Source: Bacillus sp. AFS098217 (GTDB taxonomy: Bacteria > Bacillota > Bacilli > Bacillales > Bacillaceae_G). Taken from it: a DNA stretch of 48,031 nt. Below are positions 1-7,491 of this stretch, piece by piece. Under the pieces are notes generated by a model that was not told where the DNA came from, searched no databases, and saw only the letters and a program-made list of their open reading frames with translations. The position numbers and the translations under genes were made by a program. The DNA lies in assembly GCF_002551815.1 (NCBI RefSeq), contig NZ_NVPR01000002.1:1-48031 (forward strand), read 5' to 3'. Every line of letters starts with the position of its first letter. The first letter of the stretch is position 1.

Positions 1-187
1 ATTAAAAAAACGACATAAAATCCCTCTTTTTAGGTGGGAGAGAGTATCTGGCCATGCATAGAAGCGGTCAGGGCCTTTTTTTGCCACATGCGAAGTAAAA
101 ACAGAACGAGCAAACGAATGGAGGTTACTTTTTATTCTGCATAGCAGGGATTTAGATGCCGAAAAATTAAAATGGATTTATATAGTA
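1..187. repeat. Dispersed repeat family R1, copy 1 (left end cut by window)
   Basis: Nearly the same sequence recurs at about 35401-35587 and 37597-37782, and a diverged subfamily occurs at 20611-20779 and 20788-20950. Shared landmarks are a GGGAGAGAG run, a short stem (CTGGCC pairing with GGTCAG around ATAGAAGC), a GCC-T-run, a CGAGCAAACGA block, and an ATATAGTA-like right end. The length (about 190 bp), intergenic placement and lack of a conserved ORF fit the bcr-type repeats described in the B. cereus group. I cannot assign it to a numbered bcr class by eye. Confidence 0.8.
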
Positions 188-204
188 AGGGGAATTGGTA
201 TAAT

Positions 205-628
205 TAAATATACTCTAGATGAAGAATTAACTACATATATAGGGAGTATAAAACATTATAGAATACCACAATTTTTGTGAATTCAATTACTAGTCTATGC
301 AAAAGGAGAAGCAGCTGTCTTTGATATGGAGTTAAAAGAAGAACATAATCCCATAGGAATGTGGGTTTTTGTTTCATATAAAAAAGAGAACATAAAGTGG
401 AAATCACATATACATTATCACGAAAATATGGGGGAGAGGATCGGGAACAGAAGCTGCATTAGCGTTTTTTCATGTGTTTTAAAGAATTATATCTTACCAA
501 CAAATATATTATTTTACGGGAGACATATATCCGAAAATAGAGAGGGTCTAATTTGTATAGTGGGATTCTCTCTATTTTTCATGGAACTGAATTATTTCTA
601 TGGAAATAATTCAGAAAATACAGAATAA
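205..628 (+). pseudogene. Degraded ORF of unknown function
   Basis: One reading frame stays mostly open from about 205 to 628 but has an in-frame TGA near 278-280. After about position 455 a different frame looks more protein-like, so a frameshift may also be present. The longest uninterrupted piece, from ATG 326, would be 100 residues with no motif I recognise and a weak ribosome site. A TATAAT-like hexamer lies at about 200-205, just after the R1 repeat. I read this as a decayed gene rather than a functional one; the parent family is unknown. Confidence 0.3.
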
Positions 629-655
629 TTATCTTTATTATCGGTAGAAGTTTGA

Positions 656-683
656 TATAATGAATGAAATGAAAACGCTTTAA
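656..683 (+). promoter_or_regulatory. Promoter -10 and cre-like site of the acyl-CoA ligase gene
   Basis: TATAAT at 656-661 is a good -10; the -35 is weak. ATGAAAACGCTTTAA at 669-683 matches the catabolite-responsive element consensus (WTGNAANCGNWNNCW) at all defined positions but one. The site covers the expected transcription start, where CcpA binding would repress. This is a sensible position for glucose repression of fatty-acid use. Site identity is inference. Confidence 0.5.
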
Positions 684-701
684 CGGGAGGTTGGGACAAA
701 T

Positions 702-2315
702 ATGATGATGAATGTGCCATTAACAATTAGTTCTATGATGGAAAGGGCAGAAAAACTGTTTCCAAAGAAAGAAATCGTTTCGCGTACACATGATACAATT
801 ACAACTTTAACGTATAAACAAATGGGAGAGCGGACAAGAAGGCTCTCTAGTGCGTTAAAGAAATTAGGGATAAAGGAAGGGGATCGAGTTGGAACGTTAG
901 CGTGGAATCACCATCGACATGTAGAAGCATATTTTGCAATTCCAAGCATTGGTTCTGTATTGCATACGATTAATATTCGCTTATCTCCTGGGCATATTTC
1001 CTACATTATTGGACATGCCGAAGACCGCATTTTACTTGTTGATGAAGATCTTGTACCTCTCGTTGAAAAAATACAAGATGAATTATCAACTGTACAAGCT
1101 TATATTATTATGACTGACAAAGAAGACCTTCCAGAAACCTCACTTCAACCTATTTATCATTATGAGCAACTTCTTGCGGAAGGGGATCCTAATTTTCAAT
1201 TTTTAAAAGATATTGATGAAAATACACCAGCTGGCATGTGTTATACGTCGGCGACAACAGGAAATCCCAAAGGGGTTGTATATACACATCGCAGTACAGT
1301 GCTCCATTGTATGGCTCTAGGATTAGCGGATACAACAGCATTATCTGAAAGTGATGCAGCTATGGCAATTGTTCCAATGTTTCATGTAAATGCTTGGGGA
1401 CTACCTTTTGCAGCAACATGGTTTGGATCAAAACAAGTGTTACCTGGTCCGATGTTTACACCGAAAATTTTACTTGAAATGATTCAGGACGAAAAAGTGA
1501 CGATAGCTGCCGGTGTACCAACAATTTGGCTTGGGGTGTTACAGGAATTAGAAAATAACAATTATGATTTATCAAGTATAAAACGAATTTTATGTGGGGG
1601 TGCTGCCGCACCTAAAAGTGTGATTGCGGCATTTGAACAAAAATATAACGTTCCTTTTGTGCATGCATACGGTATGACCGAAACAAGTCCGCTTGTGACA
1701 CTTGCGCGATTAAAAAGCTATGAGACAGATTTATCCTATGAGGAGCAGCTTGAGATTCGATCAAAACAAGGATATCTTGTGCCGGGTGTGGAGATGAAAG
1801 TAGTTGGAGCAGGCGGAGAAGTAAAGTGGGACGGAACTGAAATGGGAGAACTATGCTTACGCGCACCGTGGATTGCTGCAAGTTATTATAACGATGAGCG
1901 TACTGTAGAAGGGTTCCGTGAAGGCTGGTTATATACAGGTGATGTTGTTACAGTTGATGAAGAAGGCTGTGTTAAAATTGTTGATCGTACAAAAGATGTT
2001 ATTAAAAGTGGAGGCGAATGGATTTCATCTGTAGATTTAGAAAATGCATTGATGGCACATGAGGCTATATTTGAAGCGGCCGTTGTTGCGGTTCCCCATC
2101 CGCAGTGGCAAGAACGCCCAGTTGCTTGTGTTGTACAAAAACAAAATAGCAATGTAACAAAAGAAGAGCTGTATGAATTTTTACGACCACAGTTTGCAAA
2201 GTGGTGGTTACCTGACGATATTGTGTTTATGGAAGAGATTCCAAAAACATCGGTTGGGAAATTTTTAAAACAAGCATTACGAAAAGAATTAGAGCATTTG
2301 CATAGGAAAAACTAA
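702..2315 (+). CDS. Medium/long-chain fatty-acid--CoA ligase (AMP-binding family)
   Basis: The product is a 537-residue adenylate-forming enzyme that would activate a fatty acid to acyl-CoA via an acyl-adenylate in the cytoplasm. Visible motifs are the phosphate-binding loop TSATTGNPKGV (an Ala where Gly is usual in TSGTTG), the A5-like YGMTE, GWLYTGD, the hinge region VDRTKDVIKSGGEW and the C-terminal catalytic Lys in PKTSVGKFLK. Length and motifs fit the AlkK/FadD3-like branch. There are three consecutive ATGs at 702, 705 and 708. GGGAGG at 685-690 is the ribosome site and favours 702 or 705. A cre-like site lies just upstream. Directly after the stop, in the same frame, is a thiolase remnant, so the gene may once have been part of a beta-oxidation cluster. 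Exact chain-length preference cannot be read from the sequence. Confidence 0.9.
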   Translation: MMMNVPLTISSMMERAEKLFPKKEIVSRTHDTITTLTYKQMGERTRRLSSALKKLGIKEGDRVGTLAWNHHRHVEAYFAIPSIGSVLHTINIRLSPGHISYIIGHAEDRILLVDEDLVPLVEKIQDELSTVQAYIIMTDKEDLPETSLQPIYHYEQLLAEGDPNFQFLKDIDENTPAGMCYTSATTGNPKGVVYTHRSTVLHCMALGLADTTALSESDAAMAIVPMFHVNAWGLPFAATWFGSKQVLPGPMFTPKILLEMIQDEKVTIAAGVPTIWLGVLQELENNNYDLSSIKRILCGGAAAPKSVIAAFEQKYNVPFVHAYGMTETSPLVTLARLKSYETDLSYEEQLEIRSKQGYLVPGVEMKVVGAGGEVKWDGTEMGELCLRAPWIAASYYNDERTVEGFREGWLYTGDVVTVDEEGCVKIVDRTKDVIKSGGEWISSVDLENALMAHEAIFEAAVVAVPHPQWQERPVACVVQKQNSNVTKEELYEFLRPQFAKWWLPDDIVFMEEIPKTSVGKFLKQALRKELEHLHRKN

Positions 2316-2618
2316 AATTTTTTAGTTGGCTTACAAAATCAAAATCTATCAATAAATGATGTTGATTATATTGAAATGAATGAGGCCTTTGCTTCTAAGA
2401 TTGTAGCCTGTGCACAAGAGTTACAAATTCCTTATGGAAAGTTAAATATAAACGGTGGGGCAATTGCTCTTGGGCATCCTTATGGGGCATCAGGGGCTAT
2501 GCCTGTAACCCGATTATTCCATCAAGTACAAAGAGAAAAGGCGAAATACGTAATAGCGACATTAGGTATTGGTGGTGGGATTGGAATTGCTCTATTATTT
2601 GAAAAAGTAGAAAACTAG
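2316..2618 (+). pseudogene. Acetyl-CoA acyltransferase (thiolase), C-terminal remnant
   Basis: Only about the last 100 codons of a thiolase remain, starting right after the stop of the acyl-CoA ligase gene and in the same frame. Recognisable are VDYIEMNEAFA and NGGAIALGHPYGASGA, with the catalytic His of the GHP motif. The catalytic Cys motif, normally CIGGGQG, reads GIGGGIG, so the active-site Cys is gone (a TGT to GGT change would do it). GARxV after SGA has also changed. The missing first three quarters plus the lost Cys show a dead gene. An ATG at 2376 could start an 80-residue peptide but has no good ribosome site. Confidence 0.85.
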
Positions 2619-2643
2619 CAAGAAGTCTAGTTTTCTACTTTTT
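2602..2643 (+). terminator. Rho-independent terminator after the thiolase remnant
   Basis: A perfect 17-bp stem (2602-2618 with 2627-2643) ends in a T run. It overlaps the remnant's stop codon and would end transcription from the acyl-CoA ligase. Confidence 0.85.
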
Positions 2644-2778
2644 AGATTACTATCGCATGGGTTTTTGTTTTTCCTTTGTTATATGGATCTTGGAAAAAGT
2701 CACGTGTAAAGTGATCATCCCTAAAATAAGAACGGACGTTTGTTTTGTATGAAGGATCCTATTTTTTTTAAGGACAAA

Positions 2779-3981
2779 CTAAATTGTTTCTTTTAGTAAA
2801 TGAATAAGATGAGCTAAAAATGCTTCACCAGTCATAATTGCTTTACCACCGCCGCGAGCACTTTTTTGATTGCCACCGCCTTTTCCTTCAATAGCAGGGA
2901 GGGCGTTTTTTAAAATTGTGTTCATGTTGGCTGTTACAGCTTTTCCGCATGCAAGGATGCATTGCAGTTTCGCATCACTTTCGATAACGAAGTATGTAAT
3001 TGAGTTTTCATTTTGTTCAGTAATAATGGCAGATAATTTAGCGATTTCCTGCATGGAACGATTGATAAAGGTTTGAGAGATGAGTGCTCCAGCATGTATG
3101 TCTTGGGCTTGTTGTAATAATTCATTTGCTTCTACAAATAGTAGTTTCTCATTCATCGCTTGTAATGTTTTTTCGTTTTCTTTCTGAGATGCGAGAAGCT
3201 GGGTTACCTTACTTGGAATATCATTTTCATTACTGTTTAACTGTTTAGAAATGTCTTTTATAATTTGTTGATGATGACTCATTAACTTGAGGGCACGCCA
3301 TCCTGCAACAAAACTTAAACGGATGCCACCTTTATTCCGTTCCCATCCGATTATATGAATTGGTCCCACTTCAGCTGTATATTTTGGATGTGTTCCACCA
3401 CAACCGTTGTAATCAAAGTTTTCAATGATTACAACGCGAATATTCTCTGTAACTGTTGGCTCTTTTCTGAGAGGTAATTGTTTTGCCTCTTCTAAGTTCA
3501 TCCATTGGATACGAATAGGGTGGTTTTCAAAGACAATCCGATTTGCGATTTGGAGTGCCTGTGCCGCTGTTTCTATAGAAAGATCCGGTGTATTTAAATC
3601 GATTGTTACCATTTCTTTTCCAAGATGAAAACCGATTGTTGGAATATCAAAATGATCCCAAAAGGCAGCCGATAGAATGTGCTGAGCGGCATGTTGCTGC
3701 ATATGATCAAAACGACGTTGCCAATCAATTTGACCGGTTACTTCTTTTGTCTGTAATTCTTTTGATAGGAAGTGACGAATTTCTCCATCAACTTCTTCCA
3801 CATGAATAACGGAAACGTCATTTAATGTTCCTGTGTCATGTGGTTGCCCACCACCATTTGGATAAAATGCTGTTTCTGTCAAAGTAACATATAGTTTTCC
3901 TTCATTATCATAGTCTTGTTTTATAATTTGAGCTGTAAAAGATTGCTGATAAGCATCAATGTAGTATAATTTTTGTTTCAC
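2779..3981 (-). CDS. AlaX-type alanyl-tRNA editing protein with DHHA1 domain
   Basis: The predicted role is trans-editing: hydrolysing mischarged Ser- or Gly-tRNA(Ala). The N-terminal half has the second-additional-domain zinc motifs: HMQQHAAQH (HxxxH) and CGGTHPKYTAEVG (Cys/His pair). A heptad-rich linker follows, then a C-terminal DHHA1 domain with GKGGGNQKSARGGG. The synthetase catalytic core is absent, so this is a long AlaX, not AlaRS. An ATG at 4023 is in frame, but GTG at 3981 has a clear AAAGGGG ribosome site 7 nt upstream and yields a start (MKQKLYYIDAY) typical of the family. I therefore chose the GTG (400 residues). It is transcribed alone, divergent from the next gene. Confidence 0.88.
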   Translation of the reverse strand: MKQKLYYIDAYQQSFTAQIIKQDYDNEGKLYVTLTETAFYPNGGGQPHDTGTLNDVSVIHVEEVDGEIRHFLSKELQTKEVTGQIDWQRRFDHMQQHAAQHILSAAFWDHFDIPTIGFHLGKEMVTIDLNTPDLSIETAAQALQIANRIVFENHPIRIQWMNLEEAKQLPLRKEPTVTENIRVVIIENFDYNGCGGTHPKYTAEVGPIHIIGWERNKGGIRLSFVAGWRALKLMSHHQQIIKDISKQLNSNENDIPSKVTQLLASQKENEKTLQAMNEKLLFVEANELLQQAQDIHAGALISQTFINRSMQEIAKLSAIITEQNENSITYFVIESDAKLQCILACGKAVTANMNTILKNALPAIEGKGGGNQKSARGGGKAIMTGEAFLAHLIHLLKETI

Positions 3982-4117
3982 TTGTGTACCCCTTTCTGAT
4001 TCGCTAGTTTCATTGTAAAGCAATCTAGATAAGTTTCCTAATATTTCAGAAGAAAAAACCTCTTTTTTAGAATTTTCTTGCTATAATGAGAAAAAGGGAT
4101 ATACGGGGGTGGATGAA

Positions 4118-4510
4118 ATGCTATATGAAAACGGCGTAGACAAACTGATTTGTCTCAATACAAATATTTCTGAACTATATCGAGAATTACATGAAATGAC
4201 CCGGACTTTAACAGAATGTAATCGAGAAAGTGTAATATTTGATCGATTATATGTAAAAGAATTGTTATGGAAAAAAGAAGATGTAGTGGCTATGTATGAT
4301 CGACTTCTCGTACAACTTTGTATTAATGAATGCTTTGATTTAAAAAGTGTAATTACTGGTGAATATAAGTATACATATGAGGAAGTAGAAAATGCAGTTG
4401 TTGCATTTAACGAAAAATATAGTGTGAACATCTTAATTAAAGAGGTTTGTAAAGAGCTACAATTTACATACGGGATTGATATGGAAATAACGAGAACAGC
4501 TAGGGTATAA
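4118..4510 (+). CDS. Conserved-looking small protein of unknown function
   Basis: The product is about 130 residues, acidic, predicted mostly helical, with no signal peptide or membrane segment. I do not recognise the family. A good TATAAT at 4082-4087 puts the transcription start near 4094. The GGGGGTGG ribosome site at 4105-4112 then suits ATG 4118. A GTG at 4109 is also in frame but would leave almost no leader. Codon use resembles the neighbours. It is followed directly by an MFS transporter remnant. Confidence 0.6.
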   Translation: MLYENGVDKLICLNTNISELYRELHEMTRTLTECNRESVIFDRLYVKELLWKKEDVVAMYDRLLVQLCINECFDLKSVITGEYKYTYEEVENAVVAFNEKYSVNILIKEVCKELQFTYGIDMEITRTARV

Positions 4511-4516
4511 ACATAT

Positions 4517-4743
4517 AAAAGGGACATATTTTGGAGCAATGGGTTTTTCAGGAATTGGTGGAGTAATTGGACCATGGTTTGGCGGTGTACTTTTAGGATC
4601 ATTATGGGTATCAAAATGGTTTTGTTGTATTTTTTATGTTGTCTATTTTTTCAATGTTTGCATTTCCAATTCTTTTCATCACACGCAGCTTATTGGCTAA
4701 AAGACATATCGAAGTTGCTAAGGTGGAGGTAAGTACGAAATAA
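4517..4743 (+). pseudogene. MFS transporter, C-terminal remnant with frameshift
   Basis: Translation gives GTYFGAMGFSGIGGVIGPWF followed by GGVLL, typical of the middle/late helices of major facilitator efflux proteins. A frame change near 4619-4625 then restores a final hydrophobic helix and a basic tail ending at TAA 4741-4743. No start and no N-terminal half are present. The specific transporter cannot be named. Confidence 0.7.
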
Positions 4744-4774
4744 TAACGAAAGAGACATCTTGTAAATAAAAAAT

Positions 4775-4816
4775 AAACAGGATCTAAAAAGCTAAAAACT
4801 TTTTAGATCCTGTTTT
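4775..4816 (+). terminator. Rho-independent terminator
   Basis: A perfect 16-bp stem (4775-4790 with 4800-4815), containing AGGATC, with T-rich flank. It probably served the MFS gene. Confidence 0.8.
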
Positions 4817-4845
4817 GTATTTATCCTAGTATTTTCATGCAATAA

Positions 4846-4970
4846 GCCCTTCACCTCAAAATTCAATGAAAACAGAGAAGTTAGGGGGAGGGTAAAATCC
4901 AAATTGATGAAGGTTAATAATCAGCGGGGGATGAAGAAAACCTCCGCTGATTAAAGTTTTGCTTTATATT
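4846..4970. repeat. Dispersed repeat family R2, copy 1
   Basis: This copy aligns with 5488-5740 and partly with 39911-39970. Landmarks are CACCTCAAA at the left, GTAAAA then GGTTAATAATCAG, and a hairpin AATCAGCGG (4919-4927) with CCGCTGATT (4944-4952) around ATGAAGAAAAC, then TTAAAGTTT-GCTTTAT. In copy 2 the hairpin arms differ by paired changes, so the stem appears conserved. It ends right at the cotM stop and could also act as its terminator. Confidence 0.75.
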
Positions 4971-4976
4971 AAATGC

Positions 4977-5357
4977 TTAATTTGAAAAAAGAACTTTATT
5001 TTCATGTTTATTGGCCACTTCATTTTTTGAAATATGAATGGCGAGAAACCCGTTTTCTAGGCAGGCTAGCATTTTTTTATAAATGATGTTAGCAGGTAAA
5101 GAAATGGTTCGTTGTAAGGAAGAATTTTTTTTGGAAATGCAAATATTTAGGCCTGTCTCCATCTTTTTTATGAGTACATTTTGTTCTGTAACGTTAGGAA
5201 CATCGGTTTCCAAAATATATTCTTGCTCTGTTTCACAAAGATCAATGTGAATGTGATTAGGAAAACTACAGTTATCATAGGATTCAGAGCAAAATTGCTC
5301 CATCCATTCTTCAAAACCATTAACACGAAAAAGACAATTTTTCTTTTTCTTGCTCAT
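4977..5357 (-). CDS. cotM: Spore coat protein CotM (Hsp20/alpha-crystallin-like)
   Basis: A 126-residue protein related to small heat-shock proteins: an alpha-crystallin-like beta-sandwich with EYILETDVPNVTEQNVLIKKMETGLNI-type strands (about residues 45-115). B. subtilis CotM is an outer-coat protein of the same size, and there too the gene sits beside sspP/sspO and aconitase. The start is ATG 5357, with a GGAGGGTG ribosome site. A GTG at 5366 in frame falls inside that site and is unlikely. A good sigma-K promoter lies upstream, matching late mother-cell expression. The gene is monocistronic. Confidence 0.8.
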   Translation of the reverse strand: MSKKKKNCLFRVNGFEEWMEQFCSESYDNCSFPNHIHIDLCETEQEYILETDVPNVTEQNVLIKKMETGLNICISKKNSSLQRTISLPANIIYKKMLACLENGFLAIHISKNEVANKHENKVLFSN

Positions 5358-5390
5358 GTAGGACACCCTCCGTAAAATCTCAATTCATCC

Positions 5391-5417
5391 TATGATATGC
5401 ATTAAGAAATTAGGGGT
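5391..5417 (-). promoter_or_regulatory. Sigma-K-type promoter of cotM
   Basis: On the minus strand, CATATCATA (forward 5391-5399) is a full match to the sigma-K -10 consensus CATANNNTA. AC (forward 5416-5417) stands 16 nt upstream as the -35. This fits a mother-cell coat gene. Confidence 0.7.
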
Positions 5418-5487
5418 GAGGGATAAATAATACATAAGTGAAAGAATTCGATGTACATATTTTATCCTGCTACTCGCGACAGTAATA

Positions 5488-5740
5488 CTCCCACCTCAAA
5501 GTTTGACAAAAGCATTGTCCAGCTCTAGCGGCTAGAATCTTCGGTCGTTTCACCACCTCGGACGAGACAAAAAGCACCTCTCTGCCCTTGGTGCGGGCGT
5601 CCTGCGATTCTGAGCAAGCCGCTTCCGCTTTTCTAAAGAAGTAAGGCGGGAGATAAACTGCCCGTAAAAGCCCAATTGGTGGGGGCTAATAATCAGTGTG
5701 GAATGAAGAAAACCTCCACTGATTAAAGTTTCGCTTTATG
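5488..5740. repeat. R2 copy 2, interrupted by element R3
   Basis: Left part 5488-5513 (CCCACCTCAAAGTTTGAC) and right part about 5633-5740 match copy 1, but the two are split by the structured element at 5514-5632. The right part carries the hairpin AATCAGTG (5691-5698) with CACTGATT (5717-5724). Compared with copy 1, the CG/CG pairs have become TG/CA, keeping base pairing. Confidence 0.7.
5514..5632. repeat. Structured element R3 inserted in R2 (nested stems)
   Basis: About 120 bp with four ordered, nested complementary segments: AGCGGC 5527-5532 with GCCGCT 5618-5623; AGAATC 5534-5539 with GATTCT 5606-5611; GGACG 5560-5564 with CGTCC 5598-5602; GCACC 5574-5578 with GGTGC 5590-5594. The whole can fold into one long, branched or interrupted hairpin. 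AAAAGC (5508-5513) and GCTTTT (5627-5632) mark inverted ends. It is GC-richer than its surroundings and resembles an intergenic repeat I have seen widely in Bacillus genomes. There is no ORF. Confidence 0.7.
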
Positions 5741-5774
5741 TGGGAAAGGCAATGCATGTGAATTGTCTTTCTTT

Positions 5775-5918
5775 TTACATATCATGATGTGCGTGATTTT
5801 TTTGTCTAGAATGGTTGCGATTTTTTACTTTATGTGATCCGCTTAAAGGCTCAGGTTGCCCAGAAGGCTGTCCTTTTTTTGTGTTTTGGCGAATAGACTT
5901 ACTGTTGTTTTTTTCCAT
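5775..5918 (-). CDS. sspP: Small acid-soluble spore protein P
   Basis: The 47-residue product begins [20 protein letters not shown] and continues [20 protein letters not shown], ending HHDM. This matches the minor SASP SspP (CotL), including the GQPEPL-GS-KVKNRNH core. It is a minor forespore protein of unclear role. The GGGAGGTG ribosome site is ideal. A sigma-G-type promoter lies upstream. It sits next to cotM as in B. subtilis. Confidence 0.92.
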   Translation of the reverse strand: MEKNNSKSIRQNTKKGQPSGQPEPLSGSHKVKNRNHSRQKNHAHHDM

Positions 5919-5944
5919 GGCGTATTACACCTCCCTTTCATATT

Positions 5945-5974
5945 TAGAATGAGAGAAGTTTACAAATTTATACG
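5945..5974 (-). promoter_or_regulatory. Sigma-G-type promoter of sspP
   Basis: Minus strand: CGTATA (forward 5969-5974), 17-nt spacer, CATTCTA (forward 5945-5951). Forespore sigma-G promoters have TGNATA and CATANTA-like elements at this spacing. One mismatch in the -35. Confidence 0.55.
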
Positions 5975-6038
5975 AGAATGTTTTTAGAAAAAAGGGTAAA
6001 GATAAGTGAGACTAACTATTGTAGAAAGGGGAAAGTGT

Positions 6039-6302
6039 ATGCCGTATCATAAAGATAAACAGCAAGCTTTTCAAGCCGCACAACAAGGAGTTGTACAAGC
6101 AGAAAATTTATTTAATAATATTGTGAAAAATGATTCAGATTATGGTCATGATTTAAAACATTTACGCCACGAAATTCAAGAGGCATATGAACAAATTCAA
6201 AATGCGCTTGAAGTAGCATCTGAAACGCAACGTCCACAACTTGAACAATATGAAAGCAATCTACAAAATATTATGCGAGATGTAGACCAATTAGAAAAGT
6301 GA
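6039..6302 (+). CDS. Small coiled-coil protein (possibly DUF2524/YtzC-like)
   Basis: An 87-residue, fully helical, Gln/Glu-rich protein with heptad-like spacing and no membrane segment. It begins MPYHKDKQQAFQAAQQGV; DSDYGHDLKHLRHEI lies in the middle. The GAAAGGGGAAAG ribosome site sets ATG 6039; a GTG at 6006 in frame has none. The DSDY stretch and overall pattern remind me of the YtzC family (DUF2524), but I am not sure. The stop overlaps a possible GTG start of the deacetylase, so the two are probably co-transcribed. Confidence 0.7.
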   Translation: MPYHKDKQQAFQAAQQGVVQAENLFNNIVKNDSDYGHDLKHLRHEIQEAYEQIQNALEVASETQRPQLEQYESNLQNIMRDVDQLEK

Positions 6303-6346
6303 AGAGGTTGTTACGATTTCAACGACTCTTTACTTCGGGAATAAAT

Positions 6347-7072
6347 ATGTTAAGACGAAAAATTGTTATAACAATCATTTGTTTAATTTGTTTGGTACAT
6401 ATATTTCAAGTGGACAAAGTGGAAGCGAAAATGTTATTGAGAAAAGAATTAGAGCCTACCGGCTATGTAACATGGGAAGTACCGAATAATGAGAAAATTA
6501 TTGCAATCACATTTGATGATGGTCCAGATCCGACATATACGCCGCAAGTACTAAAATTATTACGCCAATACAAAGCTGAAGCAACCTTTTTTATGATTGG
6601 CTTTCGAATTCAGAAGAATCCGTATTTAGTCAAGCAAGTACTGAAAGAAGGACATGAAATTGGAAATCATACGATGAATCACTTATATGCCAAAAGTGCA
6701 TCTGATGAAAAATTAAAAAATGATATTTTAGATGGGAAGAAGTATTTAGAAAAATGGGCGAAGGAACCGTTGCTATTTCGTCCTCCAGGTGGGTATATTA
6801 ATGATGCTGTATTTACAACGGCGAAAGAAGCGGGATATCAAATCGTTTTATGGTCTTGGCATCAAGATCCACGAGATTGGGCAAATCCAGGTACTGAATC
6901 CATTGTAAATCATGTCGTGAAAAATGCCAAAAGTGGAGATATTGTCTTGTTACATGATGGAGGAAATGATCGCAGTCAAACGGTGGCTGCACTAGCAAAA
7001 ATTCTACCTGAACTTCAAAAGAAAGGGTATCGATTTGTAAAAGTTTCAGAACTATTACGTTATAAGCATTAA
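6347..7072 (+). CDS. Polysaccharide (peptidoglycan/chitooligosaccharide) deacetylase, NodB domain
   Basis: A carbohydrate esterase family 4 protein that would remove N-acetyl groups from a wall or exopolysaccharide outside the membrane. All five CE4 motifs are visible: TFDDGPDPTYT (catalytic Asp and metal Asp), HEIGNHTMNH (H-S/T-xxH metal ligands), RPPGG, SWHQDPRDW and LLHDGG. From ATG 6347 the protein starts MLRRKIVITIICLICLV, a clear signal anchor, followed by EAKM. A GTG at 6299 in frame, overlapping the previous stop, would put 16 extra residues before it. Neither start has a strong ribosome site. From memory, B. cereus ATCC 14579 carries a characterised deacetylase, BC3618, near its aconitase gene, and this is probably the ortholog. 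Substrate not deducible. Confidence 0.88.
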   Translation: MLRRKIVITIICLICLVHIFQVDKVEAKMLLRKELEPTGYVTWEVPNNEKIIAITFDDGPDPTYTPQVLKLLRQYKAEATFFMIGFRIQKNPYLVKQVLKEGHEIGNHTMNHLYAKSASDEKLKNDILDGKKYLEKWAKEPLLFRPPGGYINDAVFTTAKEAGYQIVLWSWHQDPRDWANPGTESIVNHVVKNAKSGDIVLLHDGGNDRSQTVAALAKILPELQKKGYRFVKVSELLRYKH

Positions 7073-7073
7073 A

Positions 7074-7109
7074 GAAAGATCCCAAAAGGTAGCCCTTTTG
7101 GGATCTTTC
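7074..7109. terminator. Bidirectional terminator between deacetylase gene and sspO
   Basis: Perfect 16-bp stem (7074-7089 with 7094-7109) between convergent genes. Confidence 0.85.
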
Positions 7110-7110
7110 A

Positions 7111-7260
7111 TTACTGATTCTTTTTTCGTTTTTTATTATTTTGACGCTGCGCAGGTGTTAACGGTTCGTTTGCGAACTCTTCATTATAACCAGTTCCTTG
7201 GCCTTGTGCTGATGCAGCATTCATTCCTGGAATGACATGATTTGCTTTTCGTTTACCCAT
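7111..7260 (-). CDS. sspO: Small acid-soluble spore protein O
   Basis: A 49-residue protein: [20 protein letters not shown], then QGTGYNEEF, then [19 protein letters not shown]. This is the SspO (CotK) signature, including the [14 protein letters not shown] core and basic tail. It is a minor forespore protein. Start ATG 7260 has a GAGGTG ribosome site. A weak sigma-G candidate lies upstream (TGTTTA, 18 nt, CATTATG on the minus strand). It is divergent from aconitase as in B. subtilis. Confidence 0.93.
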   Translation of the reverse strand: MGKRKANHVIPGMNAASAQGQGTGYNEEFANEPLTPAQRQNNKKRKKNQ

Positions 7261-7417
7261 TTGATTTCACCTCTATCATATTTTCCCTATAGACAACATA
7301 ATGAGTTGCTCATTACATGTATAAACAGTAAAGGAAAGCTTCTAAGAGAAAGCTTTGCTTTATGGTAATAGTATTCATAAGGAGGACGAAGACTATTCAA
7401 ATTTCGAGAGATAAAGA

Positions 7418-7446
7418 AAACTTATGATAAACTATAAGTTTCTTAT
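7418..7446. promoter_or_regulatory. Dyads upstream of aconitase, candidate regulator site
   Basis: AAACTTAT (7418-7425) and ATAAGTTT (7434-7441) form a perfect dyad with an 8-nt gap. ATAAG-TTT-CTTAT (7434-7446) overlaps it. In B. subtilis this promoter is controlled by CcpC at ATAA/TTAT half-sites. The half-site sequences agree, but the spacing and order are not the textbook ATAA-N7-TTAT. Confidence 0.35.
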
Positions 7447-7491
7447 TATTTACTTATTTAGAAAGTTGTAATAAGATATTATCGTAAGGTA

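Noticed and set aside
2376-2618. Treating the thiolase C-terminus as a functional small protein
   Set aside because: No ribosome site, no N-terminal domain and the catalytic Cys is lost.
4081-4614. 177-codon minus-strand ORF opposite the gene at 4118
   Set aside because: It spans a promoter, a real-looking gene and an MFS remnant on the other strand; no start site support.
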